64,000 bases of DNA. Source: Blasia pusilla. Its lineage: Eukaryota; Marchantiophyta; Marchantiopsida; Blasiales. Positions 1 to 12,360 of this stretch are shown here, piece by piece. Positions within the stretch are counted from its first letter, which is position 1. Each line of letters opens with the position of its first letter. Under the pieces are notes generated by a model. The model had not been told where the DNA came from and did not search any database. It saw nothing but the letters and a program-made list of their open reading frames with translations. The stretch covers positions 23,498,001 to 23,562,000 of the forward strand of contig CM114274.1 of the NCBI GenBank assembly GCA_050084515.1, written 5' to 3'. A program made the position numbers and the translations under genes.

Positions 1-540
1 AAGATTATCCATTCCTCCATCTCTATCTTATATTCCCATTCCTTATCTCTAATTTTTTAACACTTTAAGAATCTCCTCATTAATAACTCCTTTAAGGAAA
101 TATATCCCTTTCTCTCTTCCCCTCTCCTGTGGAAAATTCAACTTTTGGATTGATGAAAGAAATCACACTCATGAAACCATTTCTTGGTTGAAATTTGTTA
201 TTTTCTCTTCCCCTAACTTATTAAAAATTTCCATAAATATATTTTCTCTCTTTCATACTTAATTCAAATTATACCTGTTTTTTTTTCCTTTCTTAATCTA
301 TGGAAACCAAAGAATTTGGAAGAAATTCATCATTAAACATCTTATTGTTGAAAATTTACCATTTCTATCTTCCCCCTTCCCCTTTCAAAATTCAACCTTA
401 TCTCTCCTCCCTTCTTTCTTTTAAATTTTTTATTCCTTCCTTAAAAAATCCTCCCTCAGTGAAATTTCATCACTTTCTCTCACTAGTAGGGATTTTGGGT
501 TCATTGAGAGTCCATTAAAATTTCTACTGTGTGAGTCCAT
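1..540. other. AT- and pyrimidine-rich gene-free sequence
   Basis: The plus strand is a run of T/C-rich and A-rich words with frequent stops in every frame. The 72-codon frame at 300-518 is a by-product of pyrimidine richness (many F, L, P and S codons) and resembles no family I know. The composition resembles 46.0-47.1 kb, so both may be remains of the same AT-rich repeat class. No gene or RNA is visible. Confidence 0.5.
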
Positions 541-830
541 TATAATTGCTAGTCCATTTTGTGCAAGTCCAAAACGTCTCCATGTAGCTTTTCAATTCAT
601 TGTTGGTTGGGAAGTCCGGACAACCGTTCTTCTCTTGCAACTATTGTGACCATTGAGCTTGCAACATGCTTGCAAACGTGATTGCAAGTCAGACTCGCAA
701 ATTGCAGCTTCTCAAACTTGCACTTTGCAAGTATGTGGACTCTGGTTGGATTTGCATGAGACTCACAACTTGTAAGTCATTTACAAGTTTGAGAACTCGC
801 AAATACTCATTTATGGGCTTTGAGACTAAA
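541..830. repeat. GCAAGT-motif cluster 1
   Basis: The motif GCAAGT, with the related words TGCAA and CTCGCAA, recurs many times here. The phrase TGCAAGTCCAAAAC is shared with the second cluster near 2.4-2.6 kb. The two stretches probably derive from one repeat family. Copy boundaries are not visible and no coding function is suggested. Confidence 0.35.
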
Positions 831-847
831 ACCTCCACCGTAGATTT

Positions 848-2030
848 TGTCACATTTTAGTTTGTCGACAGGTAGGATTCTATTGTGTCAACAAAGATAG
901 TTAGCGGGTTATTGGGGCAGAACTTCATCTAGAGGTGTTGAAGGAGGTTGGTAACAACTACATTGGGTCAAGATTGTTGTCATGGAAAATTCACCTTTTT
1001 GCTATTTTAGGCATGGTGACATGCTGAACAAGGTGTTACATCTTAGTTAGCCAACAAGTAGAGTTCTATTGTGTTGACAAAATAAAGAGTCAATGGGTTA
1101 TTTGGGCGTAGATTTGTCTTTAGGTGTTGGATGAGGTTGGCGACATGTTTGTTGCTTCAGGATTTTTGTTTCTAACAATTAACAATTACAAGAAGGCCGA
1201 TGTTCTAACTTGATAACTTGTTGGAGCGGGAATGAGTTAGTTTTATCATTTGAACAAGAAGGCTACTTTTGATAACTTGGAAGTTATCTTTTTACTTTTG
1301 GGGAAGATCTTTTTTCTCTTCTGAAGGGTATAAAAGAGGGGGAGAGGGTTTCCACATTCCACCTTAAGCCTTTGGAGCATCTCTCTTGCTTAGTGTTTGG
1401 TAGGAACTAGTGTGCTAGAATCCGGATTCCCTCGTAGTAGAGGGTGGATATGGCTTGGTATCACGTGTGAATTTGAAAGTGGATTTGGTTGTGTGAGCCC
1501 TTTTTACTTTGATTATTTGGTTGTCTTGTTGTATATGCGTAAGTATATTTTGTTTATGTGAGGATCTATCCGCGTGTTTGAAAGATCGGTGTTTTATGTT
1601 ATGTAGATATGACTATCACTATGTGTTCGCACGACAAAGGCTATAATCAATTGGTAACCTATGTGCACAGGTTATCAATTTTGGGATATTTTTAGAGAAA
1701 GGGCCTTTTGGCTCTATGAGCCTCTATCTTATGGGTATATAAGGTGAGAAAGGTGACTTTCAAAAGCTATCTTTCTCATGTTGATCCTTTTATGCACTAG
1801 GAGTTTTAGGCTTTCCTAGGAGTTTAGGTGCTAGAGTCCAAATTCCTTCATGGCAAAGGATGGATGTGGCTCAATATGCCAATGTAGATTTCACGAGTGG
1901 ATTCGGCCGAGGGTGCCACTTTTTCTTTGATGTCACCAGAGAAAGATGTTTAGGGGCAAGGAAAATTTGTTGTATGAAGGTGGGAAGACTCGCTGAAGAA
2001 CCTCTAGAGAGATGTTGTGTGTGACATTTT
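848..2030 (+). repeat. LTR-A copy split by a solo LTR-B
   Basis: A gypsy LTR begins TGTCAC at 848. Its sequence follows the LTR at 16,957 (GGATGAGG-like word, a GTGAC..GTTGACC inverted word, a GTAACCTGTGTGC-like word, GGCCTTTTGGCTCT, a GTATATAAGG promoter word, and an AGAAAGATGT word). It is interrupted at 1,033 and resumes at 1,637, where the two halves join seamlessly against the other copies. Many substitutions and small indels mark it as old. The 3' boundary is not resolved. Identification is by eye against the copies at 16.9-17.7, 21.3-23.06 and 54.5-55.5 kb. Confidence 0.6.
1034..1636 (+). mobile_element. Solo LTR (LTR-B gypsy family), 603 bp
   Basis: It starts TGTTAC (family consensus TGTCAC) and ends CGACA. 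Its length of about 603 bp matches the 600-bp minus-strand LTR at 52,395-52,994. It is flanked by AAGG on both sides (1,030-1,033 and 1,637-1,640), a 4-bp candidate target duplication. A TATA-like word, GGTATAAAAG, lies about 300 bp inside. There is no adjoining internal region, as expected after recombination between the two LTRs of one insertion. Confidence 0.65.
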
Positions 2031-5000
2031 CTTGTTTTGGATTGTATAGCAATGTGCATGCACTTGAAAATTTCCCTTTTGGTCTCCAAACCGCTCCATT
2101 TCCATTTCCGCTTTTGCTTTTAACTTTCCAAGACTCCTCTCCTCACTTTGCAACCAGTTTACTTATATAGTGAAGCTAGGTCTTGAGATTTGTTTTGGGT
2201 AGTGAATTTCCTTTTGATATTGAAGGATAAGTAGATAAATGAAAGATATAGTTTTTTTATTCCAAAATTATTCATTCTAAACTATAAAAAATTAATGAGA
2301 AAAAGAGAGCCTAAGAAAATGGGAAGGAGCCAAATCTCCCTTGAAAAAGTGGTTAAGAGACCCGATGTTGATTCCAAATTGAGTATAAGAAGACGAAAAA
2401 ACAAGTAGTTGGCAAGTACTACCACTACTTTGCAAGTACTTTGTGAGTGTCTTGCAAGTCCAAAACTACTTCTTTGTGAGGTAAAAAGCCACTTCTTGGA
2501 CTTGCATATTTCCGACTATTTTTCAGGTAAGTTGTGAGTCAATTTTTGTGATTCATTTGCGATTATGTGGACTCGAATGCACTCAAGTTTGTTATTTGAA
2601 TCTTGGAGTCAAGATTAGCATAAATGCTAGAAGATTAGTTACAAAAGATAAAGAGTGGAAAGAGCAATATTTCATGGTTGGTCCAAACCAACCATGAGAC
2701 ACCAAACGACACAAGTCAAGATGGGCACTAACCATGACATACATGCAACATAGGGAATGGTGCTAAGGTGAGTGTATAGAAGTCAAGATGGGAAAAATCT
2801 CCCATGAGACTCACCATCCAATTAGCAAAATGTGGGCTTGTTAGACATGATCCATATTTGTGTTGAGGGGCAAAGGGAAGAGGCTTGGGAAAGGAGTTGA
2901 TCTCCTCGCAGAACCCAAGAAATATCTATAGGGAGAGAGGGAAAGGACGTGCTTTCCTCGTAGAACCTAGAAAATTCATATAGGGAGAGATCTTCTATCT
3001 CCCTTTATGCACACATCTTGGAATCAAGAGCTCGCTATGTTTTGTGTTTGGCCATGTTTCAAGTTCTTAGCTAAGGAGTTGTTTGGGATGTAACTTCAAA
3101 GATTAGTAATTATGGTCTAGCTTAGGAGAGCATCATTGGGAGAAGGGTCAATTTCAATGGTTGCAATTTGAGCCTTCTTCGGGATCGGAGTCAATATGCA
3201 TCTCGAGAGACTCGAACTATTTGCCACTTATCATCTTCATTGAATCAACTTATGAAAGGCTTGAATAGTCGGGATCTCCAAGATCGAAACCAAGTCTTCC
3301 GTTTGGAAGTCAAAATAGGAACTCTTTGAGGAGCAAGCGAGAAGGAGTAGAGATCGAATTCTATGACATTGGTGAAGCATTGAATTTTTTTTGTTTACCA
3401 AAGTTCCATAGTGGAATTACATCCCAGACTTAAGGTCTCTAATCCGTCTATTTAAAAAGAAAACATTTTATAAAACAAATGATATGAGAAATGTAATATT
3501 ATCCTCTTTTCAAACTTTTGACAATGTATCGTAACAATAATAGGATATTGCCATAAGTTCCCTAAGTACACTTTTTGTCAAACCATATTGAACTACTCAT
3601 ATGGGGATGCCAATTGGATATCACTTAGAGAAACTCAAAAATTTCCTTTTGAATTGTGTTCAAGTTATAAGAAGTTCCAATGATGCTTTCCATTTCCATG
3701 TAAGAAGCATGGTCGCATTCACTTGGATTTTTTTTTCCTTGGGGTTTCCATAGTCCTCTCTTTCTTAGGGGATTATTATATACAAACTTTTCCTTATAGG
3801 GGCTTTTTAAATAGTTTTTAACGATGGAGGAAGGATAAAATTTGGCTCAAGCCAAAAAAATTTTTTCCTCTGTTGTTCTTAAAAAAAAACTCCTTTTGGT
3901 CAAGATTAATGCTCTATACATGAATTTATGATAAGGGCATAAAAATTGTAACTAAAGAAATAAATGGAGAAAATTACGCAAATATATTCCTTTGGGAAGT
4001 CAATATGATTGTCTTTGAACTCGTTGAGCGTTTGATTTGGTCTAAAACATTTGGTGGATAGGAGTAAAAATATTTTTGAGGGGCTTAGATGCATAATTTA
4101 CGCGAGAATTTATGTGGATACCAAGTGAGGTGCCTTTCCATGTCGCTCTATGCTCTTGCATTTGGATAAAATTAGATGGATGGGAATGCACCATTTTTCC
4201 TTTTGCAATTCATTCCTATCTTTGTATGTGTTTGAAGAAGGCAATTCATTTCCACCAAGCAATGGAAGAGCCATGAAAGTTCTATCTTGGATGAGATGGC
4301 TTGATATACCTATAACAAGGAGTCACTACTCTTGCCCACAAGTTTGGAAACTCCCTTCATTGTCCAACATCTTTTTCCCTTCCCCATTGTGAGATTGTGT
4401 GTGATCATTGGACACATGGGAACCATCACAATCTATAGCATTATCAGAGACAGGCTTCTTAACAACAAACATGTCCCTATGGACACCTATCTTTTGGGTG
4501 GCCTCCTATTGTGACACTTGACGCATCTAATTAGTTAGATCCCTCGCGCCTATTCATGCTTGGGTTTGCTCATCAAGGGTGTAAATTGAGTTACACGGTG
4601 ATAGAAACTTGGGCAAAATTGATTGTCATTGCTAATTGTGCTTTAGTCTCCAGCAGTGGAAATAACAAAAAAAATTAATTCTTATTCCGTAGGAAATTTC
4701 AGGAGAGGTGTCAAGGTTAACTAACTAAATGTTGGGTTTGAAAACTTGAGGATGAATAGGCAGGAGGGTTAGTCCCAACTTACTAATATGGAGAAAGAAT
4801 GCAAGTAGAGAACCTTCATTAACCCTTGCATGGTATGGGCAATTACAAGCCTCTTGACTTGCTTGTATAAGGCATTAGAGGAGCTCATATATGATAGGAA
4901 TAGGACTTCTTCACTAATGGAGTGTATAATTCCCTTTTGCTGAATCCTGCATGACAATCCTATCTGAGACTTAAGAAATCAAGAAAACCTCTTAAATAAC

Positions 5001-5220
5001 AATTGTCTGATTAGGCCTCACCGCCGACAGTAATTCCAAAATTTATTTATTTTTCTCTCGATTGACCACAAGATCCAGGACTTCTCCATCGTTCGACAAG
5101 AGACACTGCATCTGTTCACACACCGTTCTTTCAGACTACAATGGTTATAATAATGAGACAATATAATTGCTACTACAGTTATGGTTCCAGATGGGGACTA
5201 CGTTAGCAATAACGAGTAGC
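2031..5220. other. No gene recognised
   Basis: This is AT-rich sequence with stops in all frames; the longest frames (60-80 codons, 3.9-5.0 kb) resemble nothing and lack codon structure. A second GCAAGT cluster lies at about 2,400-2,620. Near 2,870-3,010, two phrases of the form 'aggagttgatctcctcgcagaaccc' and 'gacgtgctttcctcgtagaacct' repeat imperfectly, which suggests decayed repeat sequence. No RNA gene or promoter could be supported. Confidence 0.5.
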
Positions 5221-5431
5221 GGGGCCTTCAGCCTTTAGGGAGTTCGGCCACTGTAGCACCCTCCTTTGCTCCCGATTTTTGGTTAGGGATAGACCGCTAC
5301 TTTTACAGTACGTTTCCCAGATTGAGGATGGTCTTTTCCCACTTCAGTCTTCACTCACAGCTTGTAGAGACTCCCTTCTTGTTGAGGCTAGAGCAGTTCT
5401 TCCCGCTTTCTCTTCCCTAGTTACCTAGACG

Positions 5432-6246
5432 ATGGGGCTCCAATCTTCTTTGATGGAAGCCCACTTTGATGCATTGTTTAGAGCTACTATGTCGGACGGG
5501 AATATCCCCGTGGAGGTTTGGGCCCGTATTTGCTCTTGCTCCGGAAAGGGGGCATGCTCATGGGTGGGGACTCGTCCCCTCATCCCGGCTTTCCGCATGG
5601 CACCACTTACCTACACTGGCGATGAGGAGTGGGCTGCCCCAACCAACGGTGGTTGGTTGAGTATCGCGAGTCTGGATCCACTTGGTGTGCATTTGGCACG
5701 GTGTCCGATTGGGGTGAGAGGATAGCCACTCACGATGCAGTGCGGGATATTATGTTCTCTATTGCTCGGGAGAGTGGATTCCATGTACAAAGAGAGAGGC
5801 ACTACTCCATGCGGGATTCCCTTATCCGTGCTGATCTCTACATGACGAGGGAGTCCGAGGTAGTGGTAGCGGATGTTGTAGTAACGGATCCTACGCGGGA
5901 GGCGGTGCAAGCCCAGGTGGTAGCACAAGGGAGATTGCTACAAGGAGCGGCGGCGGCGGTCAAGAAGACCCACATTTATAGTCAATTTAATGACGGACAT
6001 CGATTTATCCCCCTAGCCATTGAGATGTACGGGGCCATGGAGGAGAGGTTTGACTCGTTCCTTTCGGACTGCGCCCATCATCTCCAATCGAGAAATGGAT
6101 TGTCATTAACCACTGCGATACTTTATTATAGACAACGGGTCTCCATAACTTTGCAGCGAACCCAGGCAAATGAACTTCTGCAGCGGGCTCATGCGATTGA
6201 AGACGCCAATGCTAAAACCCACTTAATAATAATCATAATTCTCTAG
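5432..6246 (+). pseudogene. C-terminal part of non-LTR ORF with restriction-like endonuclease domain (frameshifted)
   Basis: Two overlapping frames (5,432-5,725 and 5,629-6,246) together correspond to one protein in the sister copy at 24.7-25.8 kb, so a frameshift lies near 5.65-5.70 kb. The second frame (205 codons) carries an ADLYM block and, 13 residues on, a VVVADVVVTDP block. These acidic residues (about D69 and D82) followed by a KK pair and an FIPLAIEMY block fit the PD-(D/E)XK-type endonuclease fold seen at the C terminus of R2-like non-LTR elements. The family assignment rests on layout and motifs, not on a search. It is not expected to be functional, because the reverse transcriptase core is missing. 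Confidence 0.6.
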
Positions 6247-6348
6247 ATGATTTTAATCGGTAGGAAAAACCCCTTTCTTTCTCCTCGCGGCCGATTCCGA
6301 CCTCTTGAGATCTATTTTGCGGGTCTCCATGCCCCCTCTTTTGTATCG

Positions 6349-6363
6349 AATGGATTTCCCATC
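6349..6363 (+). other. 3'-UTR hairpin of the non-LTR family (decayed copy)
   Basis: AATGGATTTCCCATC. The four central pairs hold, but the outermost pair (A/C) and the loop-closing pair (A/C) are broken. Other copies keep the full stem, so this copy appears decayed. Confidence 0.6.
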
Positions 6364-6394
6364 CTTTTTCTACGTATATATATATATATATATT

Positions 6395-7910
6395 ATTCTC
6401 CGCGGGGCGGGGAGCGAGTGTATGATTGCAGTGACAAATGTGTGTGGAACACTGACTGACAGGTAAGCCATTCCTGGCTCGCACGCTTCTTTGATTAACG
6501 TTCATAAGGGGCTATGTCTGGAGAAGTTTGGAAAGTCTTGCGTGTGGAGATTACACAGGCGCCGTCAAGAAGCCCGGGAAGATGTGGGCCGCTCATCCTC
6601 GCTGCCATGTTTTGTCCGATGCGGGCAGTCATTGGAGCAGACCAGGGCGTCAATCGCTTACGGTTGCAGAGACTGTTGGGGATGTGGCATCTTTCGTTCG
6701 CCAGTCACCAGCAAAACATGACTGATCACTGCTCGAGGGCCGGCGGACGGGCAATATACGTCCCCGAACCAAAATGATCGGCAAAGGCCGTCGGTTTTTC
6801 GACAAGACGCAGATAAATAACCCCTCGCGCTCGCTGGGCAAATTTTTCTCTGAATATTCAAACCTTTCCAGGTAATTCCCAAAATAATTCGGTCGGGCTT
6901 CCGAACATCTCCAGTGACCAGTCATCCCGGCCATTGGGCGAGGCCCACGTGTGCACGGACAAACACTGTTTCCCGGATGGAGGGACTCGGCAGCTAGCTA
7001 GCTAGCTCGTGAGTACTTTTACTCAGAGTGGTGGGTCGTCAATTCTCCAATCAATCGATCGATCCTCATTCGCTCGATCCGCTCGGTCGGTCAGTTGGGC
7101 GTTGCGTGCTCCGGTCATTATCGGGCTTTCACTAACGACAGGGACAAAGATGGAGCACCTCCTCCGCGGCCTACCGCTCCGCTGAGCTTTCATTTGCGAT
7201 CGCACCAATCGTGGTAGCCTAGAACACGTCACGCACCTATTCATTCGTGGATGTTTTGTACACGATATTTTCTCGATAACCTAGCTAGCTATGGCCTATT
7301 TGGGCTAGCTACTTAGGTAGCGAGCGGCCTACATAGCTATTTGTAGTTGTAGCCAGATTGAGGGGCTATCCTCCTCGCGCTGTCGTTTGCTTGTTCATTA
7401 TGACGGGGGTCATAAAAGTTCGTGTGTGGGTCATGTGTGGATGAGGGGACTCAGGGGACTACGTCGCTTTTTGAAGTGACTGCCAGTTCCTTGTGGGGAC
7501 GGAAGCCACATGGACTGTGCTGCGTACTGCAGTACCTTACCTTTTTCACTCCCTCTTCTGACGCGGGCGTCAGTCAGCCCACCGAGGCGAGGCAGTCGCG
7601 GGTGAGCGGGCGTGGACGCCGAGACGCAACGCGGCGCTCGAATCGATCTACTCCACGTGGCAGAAACTCATTTTCGCTTTCTCCATTTTCTTATTCGATT
7701 CTCTTTCCTTTTGGTTTAATTATTTATTAGAATGATTCACCTAAGAAAATATTACGCGCGGAATCGGGAAAGCATCTTCATCATTATTGTGGCGTGTCAA
7801 AGGTTCGAAAGAAAAGAATCTCGAAAATATCATGGGCGGAATTCCTAATGAAAAAAAATCTACATCCATCATGAAACTTGAAAATTAAAGTGAATTGTGT
7901 TTCACAAATG
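6395..7910. other. GC-richer sequence without a recognisable gene
   Basis: The composition shifts towards GC after the non-LTR copy. Several overlapping 60-100 codon frames exist on both strands with no family resemblance. A (CTAG)n run lies at about 6,992-7,007, and several further GCTAGCTA words follow at 7.28-7.35 kb. The stretch could be the 5' flank of a lost gene, but no promoter, exon or splice pattern could be defended. Confidence 0.4.
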
Positions 7911-9160
7911 TCAATGAGTTATATGTGAAAATGTTGAGATTAATCGGTTGAAGAAAATCATATTTGAAGAGTTTATAAGGTTAATATAGCAAAAATGAAT
8001 GCACATTAATCTTCGATGACCAGTACCATTGAATCTTGTTGTGAATTTTCCGTAGGTCATGTCTCCACCCGTTTCATGTTTTGTTGGAAAATCAAATTGG
8101 TATATGTATAAAAGTTCCTCTAGAGACTCAAATGAACTAACCAACTCTTTGATTTCACCACACCTCCCACTAGCTTTGCTTGCCAATTCCTCATGGTGAT
8201 GATGAATAAATTGAGGTTTGATAAGTTGCTCTTCATCTCACACTCCGTCCTCACTATCAAAATCGACCTCCATGAGAAATCCCTAGCAAGCAATATGCGG
8301 CACTCATCTATATTATAGTGCAAAATTATATATGCAATAAGACAAAATAGTAAAATCAGACAAATTAGTAACATGTTTGAATTTTATCTCTTGATTAACA
8401 TTAGATGGATATAGAATATGAGTGGAAGAGGAAAATAAATAAATTGATGAATCAAAATTAGAATAGGTGATCCTAGGTTTACAATAAAATAGAATAATGG
8501 GATAATTGAAAAAATGTACATTTTAAAAATTTGTCCATAAATTCATATTTTATGGGAACCGGAAATTAATTTTAACAGAGAAGGAGTAGATTTTATTTAA
8601 ATGTTATGGAAGGATGGATTTATTTAGGGGAATGGGAATCCTTTAAATTTAGGAGTGAAATTTTCTTATTATTTTAAGATTTAAGAAAATAAAATTTATT
8701 TTAAAAATTTAAAATAGAAATGTACTTTAAAAATGTTCAAGTTAATTAAAATTTAATATTTTCAAAATTTAAAAATTAATTTTAACGTAAAAATTAACTA
8801 AGAATTAAATTAATCGATGTTAAATTGATAAGAAGATGAAAAGTAAATATTTTTTGACCTTTTATGAAAAGTTAAAATTATTTCAATGAGTTGGATATTT
8901 TTGAAATTTTAATCAAAAAATTAAATCCTTTTAAAAATAAATTAAAATTTTCTATTATCTAATATAATAAAAGTAATACTTTTAAATGATTTTTTTTTAA
9001 TTTAAACAAATATTTTCGTGGGCAAGCACGCCCTAGCTAACTAGTGGGCATAAAGATGGGTTATGAAGGGGATCACTTTTTTTGCACCACTAACGTATTA
9101 AAACTAACGTTGGAAGTTGAGAGTAATCCAAAATTATAATGTTTCTCATAAAGTGCATTT
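7911..9160. other. AT-rich gene-free sequence
   Basis: The stretch is dominated by A/T words, especially 8,380-9,000 (TTTAAAATTTA-type strings), with no frame above 91 codons and no motif. It is similar in texture to 46.0-47.1 kb on the opposite strand. No gene is seen. Confidence 0.5.
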
Positions 9161-12100
9161 ATTTATTACCCCTTTTCTTCGCAACCTAACTCCATAAAAG
9201 TTCTCCCAATGAAAATTCTACAACCTCTTACCACCCCCATATTGTGAAAATGGCTTACCTCATTTTCATGCACTTTCGTCACTTTGGTCGTCGACCTAGA
9301 TGGCCAGCTATGGGGATTTAGTGACATATATTCCCATGACATTATCATGGGCCGAGGATCATGGACAAATTGGACACCTAAGGATCGCAACTTAAGCTTG
9401 TCTCATGGATAAAATGACAAATCATTGGATGTTGGATATGGGTCTCATGCTTCCCTCCGTGATAGTTTTTTATGAATACTCCTCTCCCCACTCATGGAAG
9501 TCATATCGGGTGGAGATATTTTCGATAAATGGTGGAGACTTTTTAATAATTCATGAAAGAATATAATCAATAGTTCTAAATAGAAAGAGATTTATATTTG
9601 TCATTACTATCTTCGTACCACGATTGGAAGAGGTTCCGAAAGAACCTCCTAGAATGGAACCCACCTTGGATGTGGCCGGGAGTGCAATAATGAAACTCAA
9701 ATAACAATAACTCATCGAAGTGTCCTCCGTGTTAGGATGAAGAGAATATTTCGTGGGAATATTATTCACACTCTTCCGTAATTTTTTTCCCCCTCTCCGT
9801 GAAACAATGCTCGGAAAGAACCGGCATTCTTTGTAAAAGCAGCCGGTTGAGAATGAGTGATTTCCGATTCAAGTCTGAAGCTTTAGGAAATTTTCCGACG
9901 TGAAAAGTAGATTTTCTTTGTTAAATTTTAAAAAAACCGGCTACCATGGTGAAATTGCCGATTACCTTGATCTTTCTCTCGGAAAAGTACCGGTATGCGT
10001 CAAAATCCTTGCCGAGCACTGCCGTGAAATGAAACGACTTCCACGAAATATCATTGACTAGTTGCTCCCATCCTCGAGGAATTTTCGAAAAGTTCTAAAC
10101 TTGCAAAAAGAGAATACTGATTCATACTCCTCAATAAGAGGAAAGAAACAATTAATTGAATTTCGAAACCCAAGATTATTGAATGAAGGCTCCTACTGCT
10201 TTAATAATGTTGTTTTTATGGGTTGTTGTTTTTTTAATTAATATTTATTTTCGACGCAGCGGCTCTTGGATCCATACGGATGTTGAACTATGTAGTCTTG
10301 GCGAATTAGTAAGCGTTCAATTGGACAAAGTTGGCTCTTTAATCCATATAGATGGTGACATTGATTTGGAAAATTAGGAGGCCAACTTCATGCCCATTTC
10401 TTCATGTGATTTAAATTAGATTTGTGGAAGTCAAGATGTTAATACCCAAGCGTTTGAGTTTTCGTTTATATTGACTTTGGCTAAGGAATGAAGTTTCGAA
10501 TTTTGACGACGTGCAGCATGAAGAATTTTTAACGTTCTTTCTCCCTTTCCAATTTTTCAAACATATTCCACATGTTGAAATTCGGGAGTCTTTTTACTTG
10601 TCTAAACAAACCTTTTAAGTATAAGTGTTTTCTTTCTTTCTTTCTAAAATATAGATTTTATGTGTTGACTCTGGTTAGTGAGAAATTTGGTCCAATTGTA
10701 TGACATCTCTTATAAGGTAGGTCAACATCTTGTTATTTTCCCATTATAGGGAATTTTATCCCTCCTAAACTATATCCCTTTCATGCAGGTTATTTTTAGG
10801 ACCTTATTAATCGATAGCAAGAGGGATCCAACCTTGGCCTAGATATATTAGAAAAATAGGGCACATTATCGGCACGATTTAGGCAAGATTTACAGAGCTA
10901 AGCTACATGATTGGATCTCCTTCAATCTCATGTTGGAGGCGATGCAAGTATTTGGAGACTAGAGCCTTTGATCAATAATCTTCTTGTCCATGTGCTCCTT
11001 CCAGCGATCACATTTTTTTGAATCTGATTGATGTAAGACCCTAAACAACATTAGCAACAAGAACCTATTCCAAATGGCACAATGACCCAAGATGGTGCAT
11101 GGAGCTCAATAAAAACGGACTCTAGCTCCTCATAGATATCGTGTATTTACACACTTCCCCACAATATGCATCCATATTATCATCCATCCACACAAAACAT
11201 AAGATGATTCATATCCCTCACTCAATGATGGAGTCAAGACAAAGAGGACATTATGTACTAAGTGGCTTGGGAAACTCATAAGGCAAGGGCCATCATAGCT
11301 AATCTGCCTCATGCAAGGATGTTCAACAAAGAGAGAAAGAGCTTCTAAGGGATGTGTGTGTGTATCTCTCTTTGTGATGATTAGTGCACAAAGGTCATCG
11401 CTTGAGCCCTAACTTGTAATAGTGGATGAAGGGAAACTTTTTATAAATATACAAAGTCATAAAATATCAAACTTACTTGAAATACTAAATTTTTCAAATG
11501 AGCCCAAAACAAGGGGTTACTTGCACACTTAGGTTAACCTATTTCTCAAATCTTCAACTGATCATGCTCGATATACCAAGATCAAAATTTAGCATCCATG
11601 AATACGCTTTGTGGATACTCTTCCTTCTATTAAAAAAGATATCACAAACATCATAGCCATACACATTGCTATTAAAAAAATATTGTTGTTACCATCCATA
11701 CACACAATAAATTTGACCCTACAATCAATCATGGAGTCTAAAAAAAAATAACCTAACAAAATATCTCAAATCTTCCCCTTATTTGGTGGTTAGATCCCTC
11801 GAACTCAAGATATCTCTATCTATTATGAAATACATCTTTAAAGTGCTAAGAGAAAAAAATTAGATCCACACAATATAAAATGCAAGCCTACATATATCAT
11901 TGACAAGCTTGGGTCAATTTTCCCATCAATATTAGGATAGTAACACAATACAAAATTATGGACATGGTTCTTCCAAAACAATCATTATATCCCTCTCACA
12001 AGAGGATCGTAGTAGATTCCATTCTCTACCTTCCCTTGCTTCAACTTGAAGCTCTCATGACCTTGAGCTTTGGAAGCGGAAGACGTAGTTGGAGTCCCAA

Positions 12101-12352
12101 AGACTCAACTGGTTACATGTTGTGTAGATAGCCGAGAAGCTCCCAAGCGCTAATCGGGTCGAGTCTAGTCTTCCCATGTGTATAGGGTCTCCCTAAGAAG
12201 CCTCTTTCCTAAGCCTTAACCAATCTCCCTAAGTTGCTCCCATAAACTTGAGCGTGCTGGTTAATTTCCCAATGTGCGTCCCTTAGCTCAAACTTGAAAA
12301 ACCGCAAACATGCATCACAATTAGTTTGCCGTTCAAAGGCTTGAGCGGGTAG
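9161..12352. other. No gene recognised; short microsatellite
   Basis: All frames are short and unlike known proteins. A (TTTC)n run lies at about 10,628-10,645. CCGG-containing words recur between 9,790 and 10,020, as they also do near 24.38-24.44 and 35.04-35.14 kb, possibly a scattered repeat. No RNA gene, splice structure or promoter could be supported. Confidence 0.4.
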
Positions 12353-12360
12353 AGAGGGAG

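Larger units (their letters stand above)
5221..6394 (+). mobile_element. 5'-truncated non-LTR retrotransposon copy
   Basis: From about 5,221 this copy matches the larger element at 24.59-25.83 kb on the opposite strand: the end of the reverse transcriptase ORF, the endonuclease domain and the 3'-UTR. It ends with the family's 3' hairpin (6,349-6,363), a CTTTTTCTAC word and a TA-dinucleotide tail (6,375-6,393) instead of poly(A). Truncation of the 5' side is the usual result of incomplete target-primed reverse transcription in this class. The TA tail may have expanded as a microsatellite after insertion. Confidence 0.75.
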
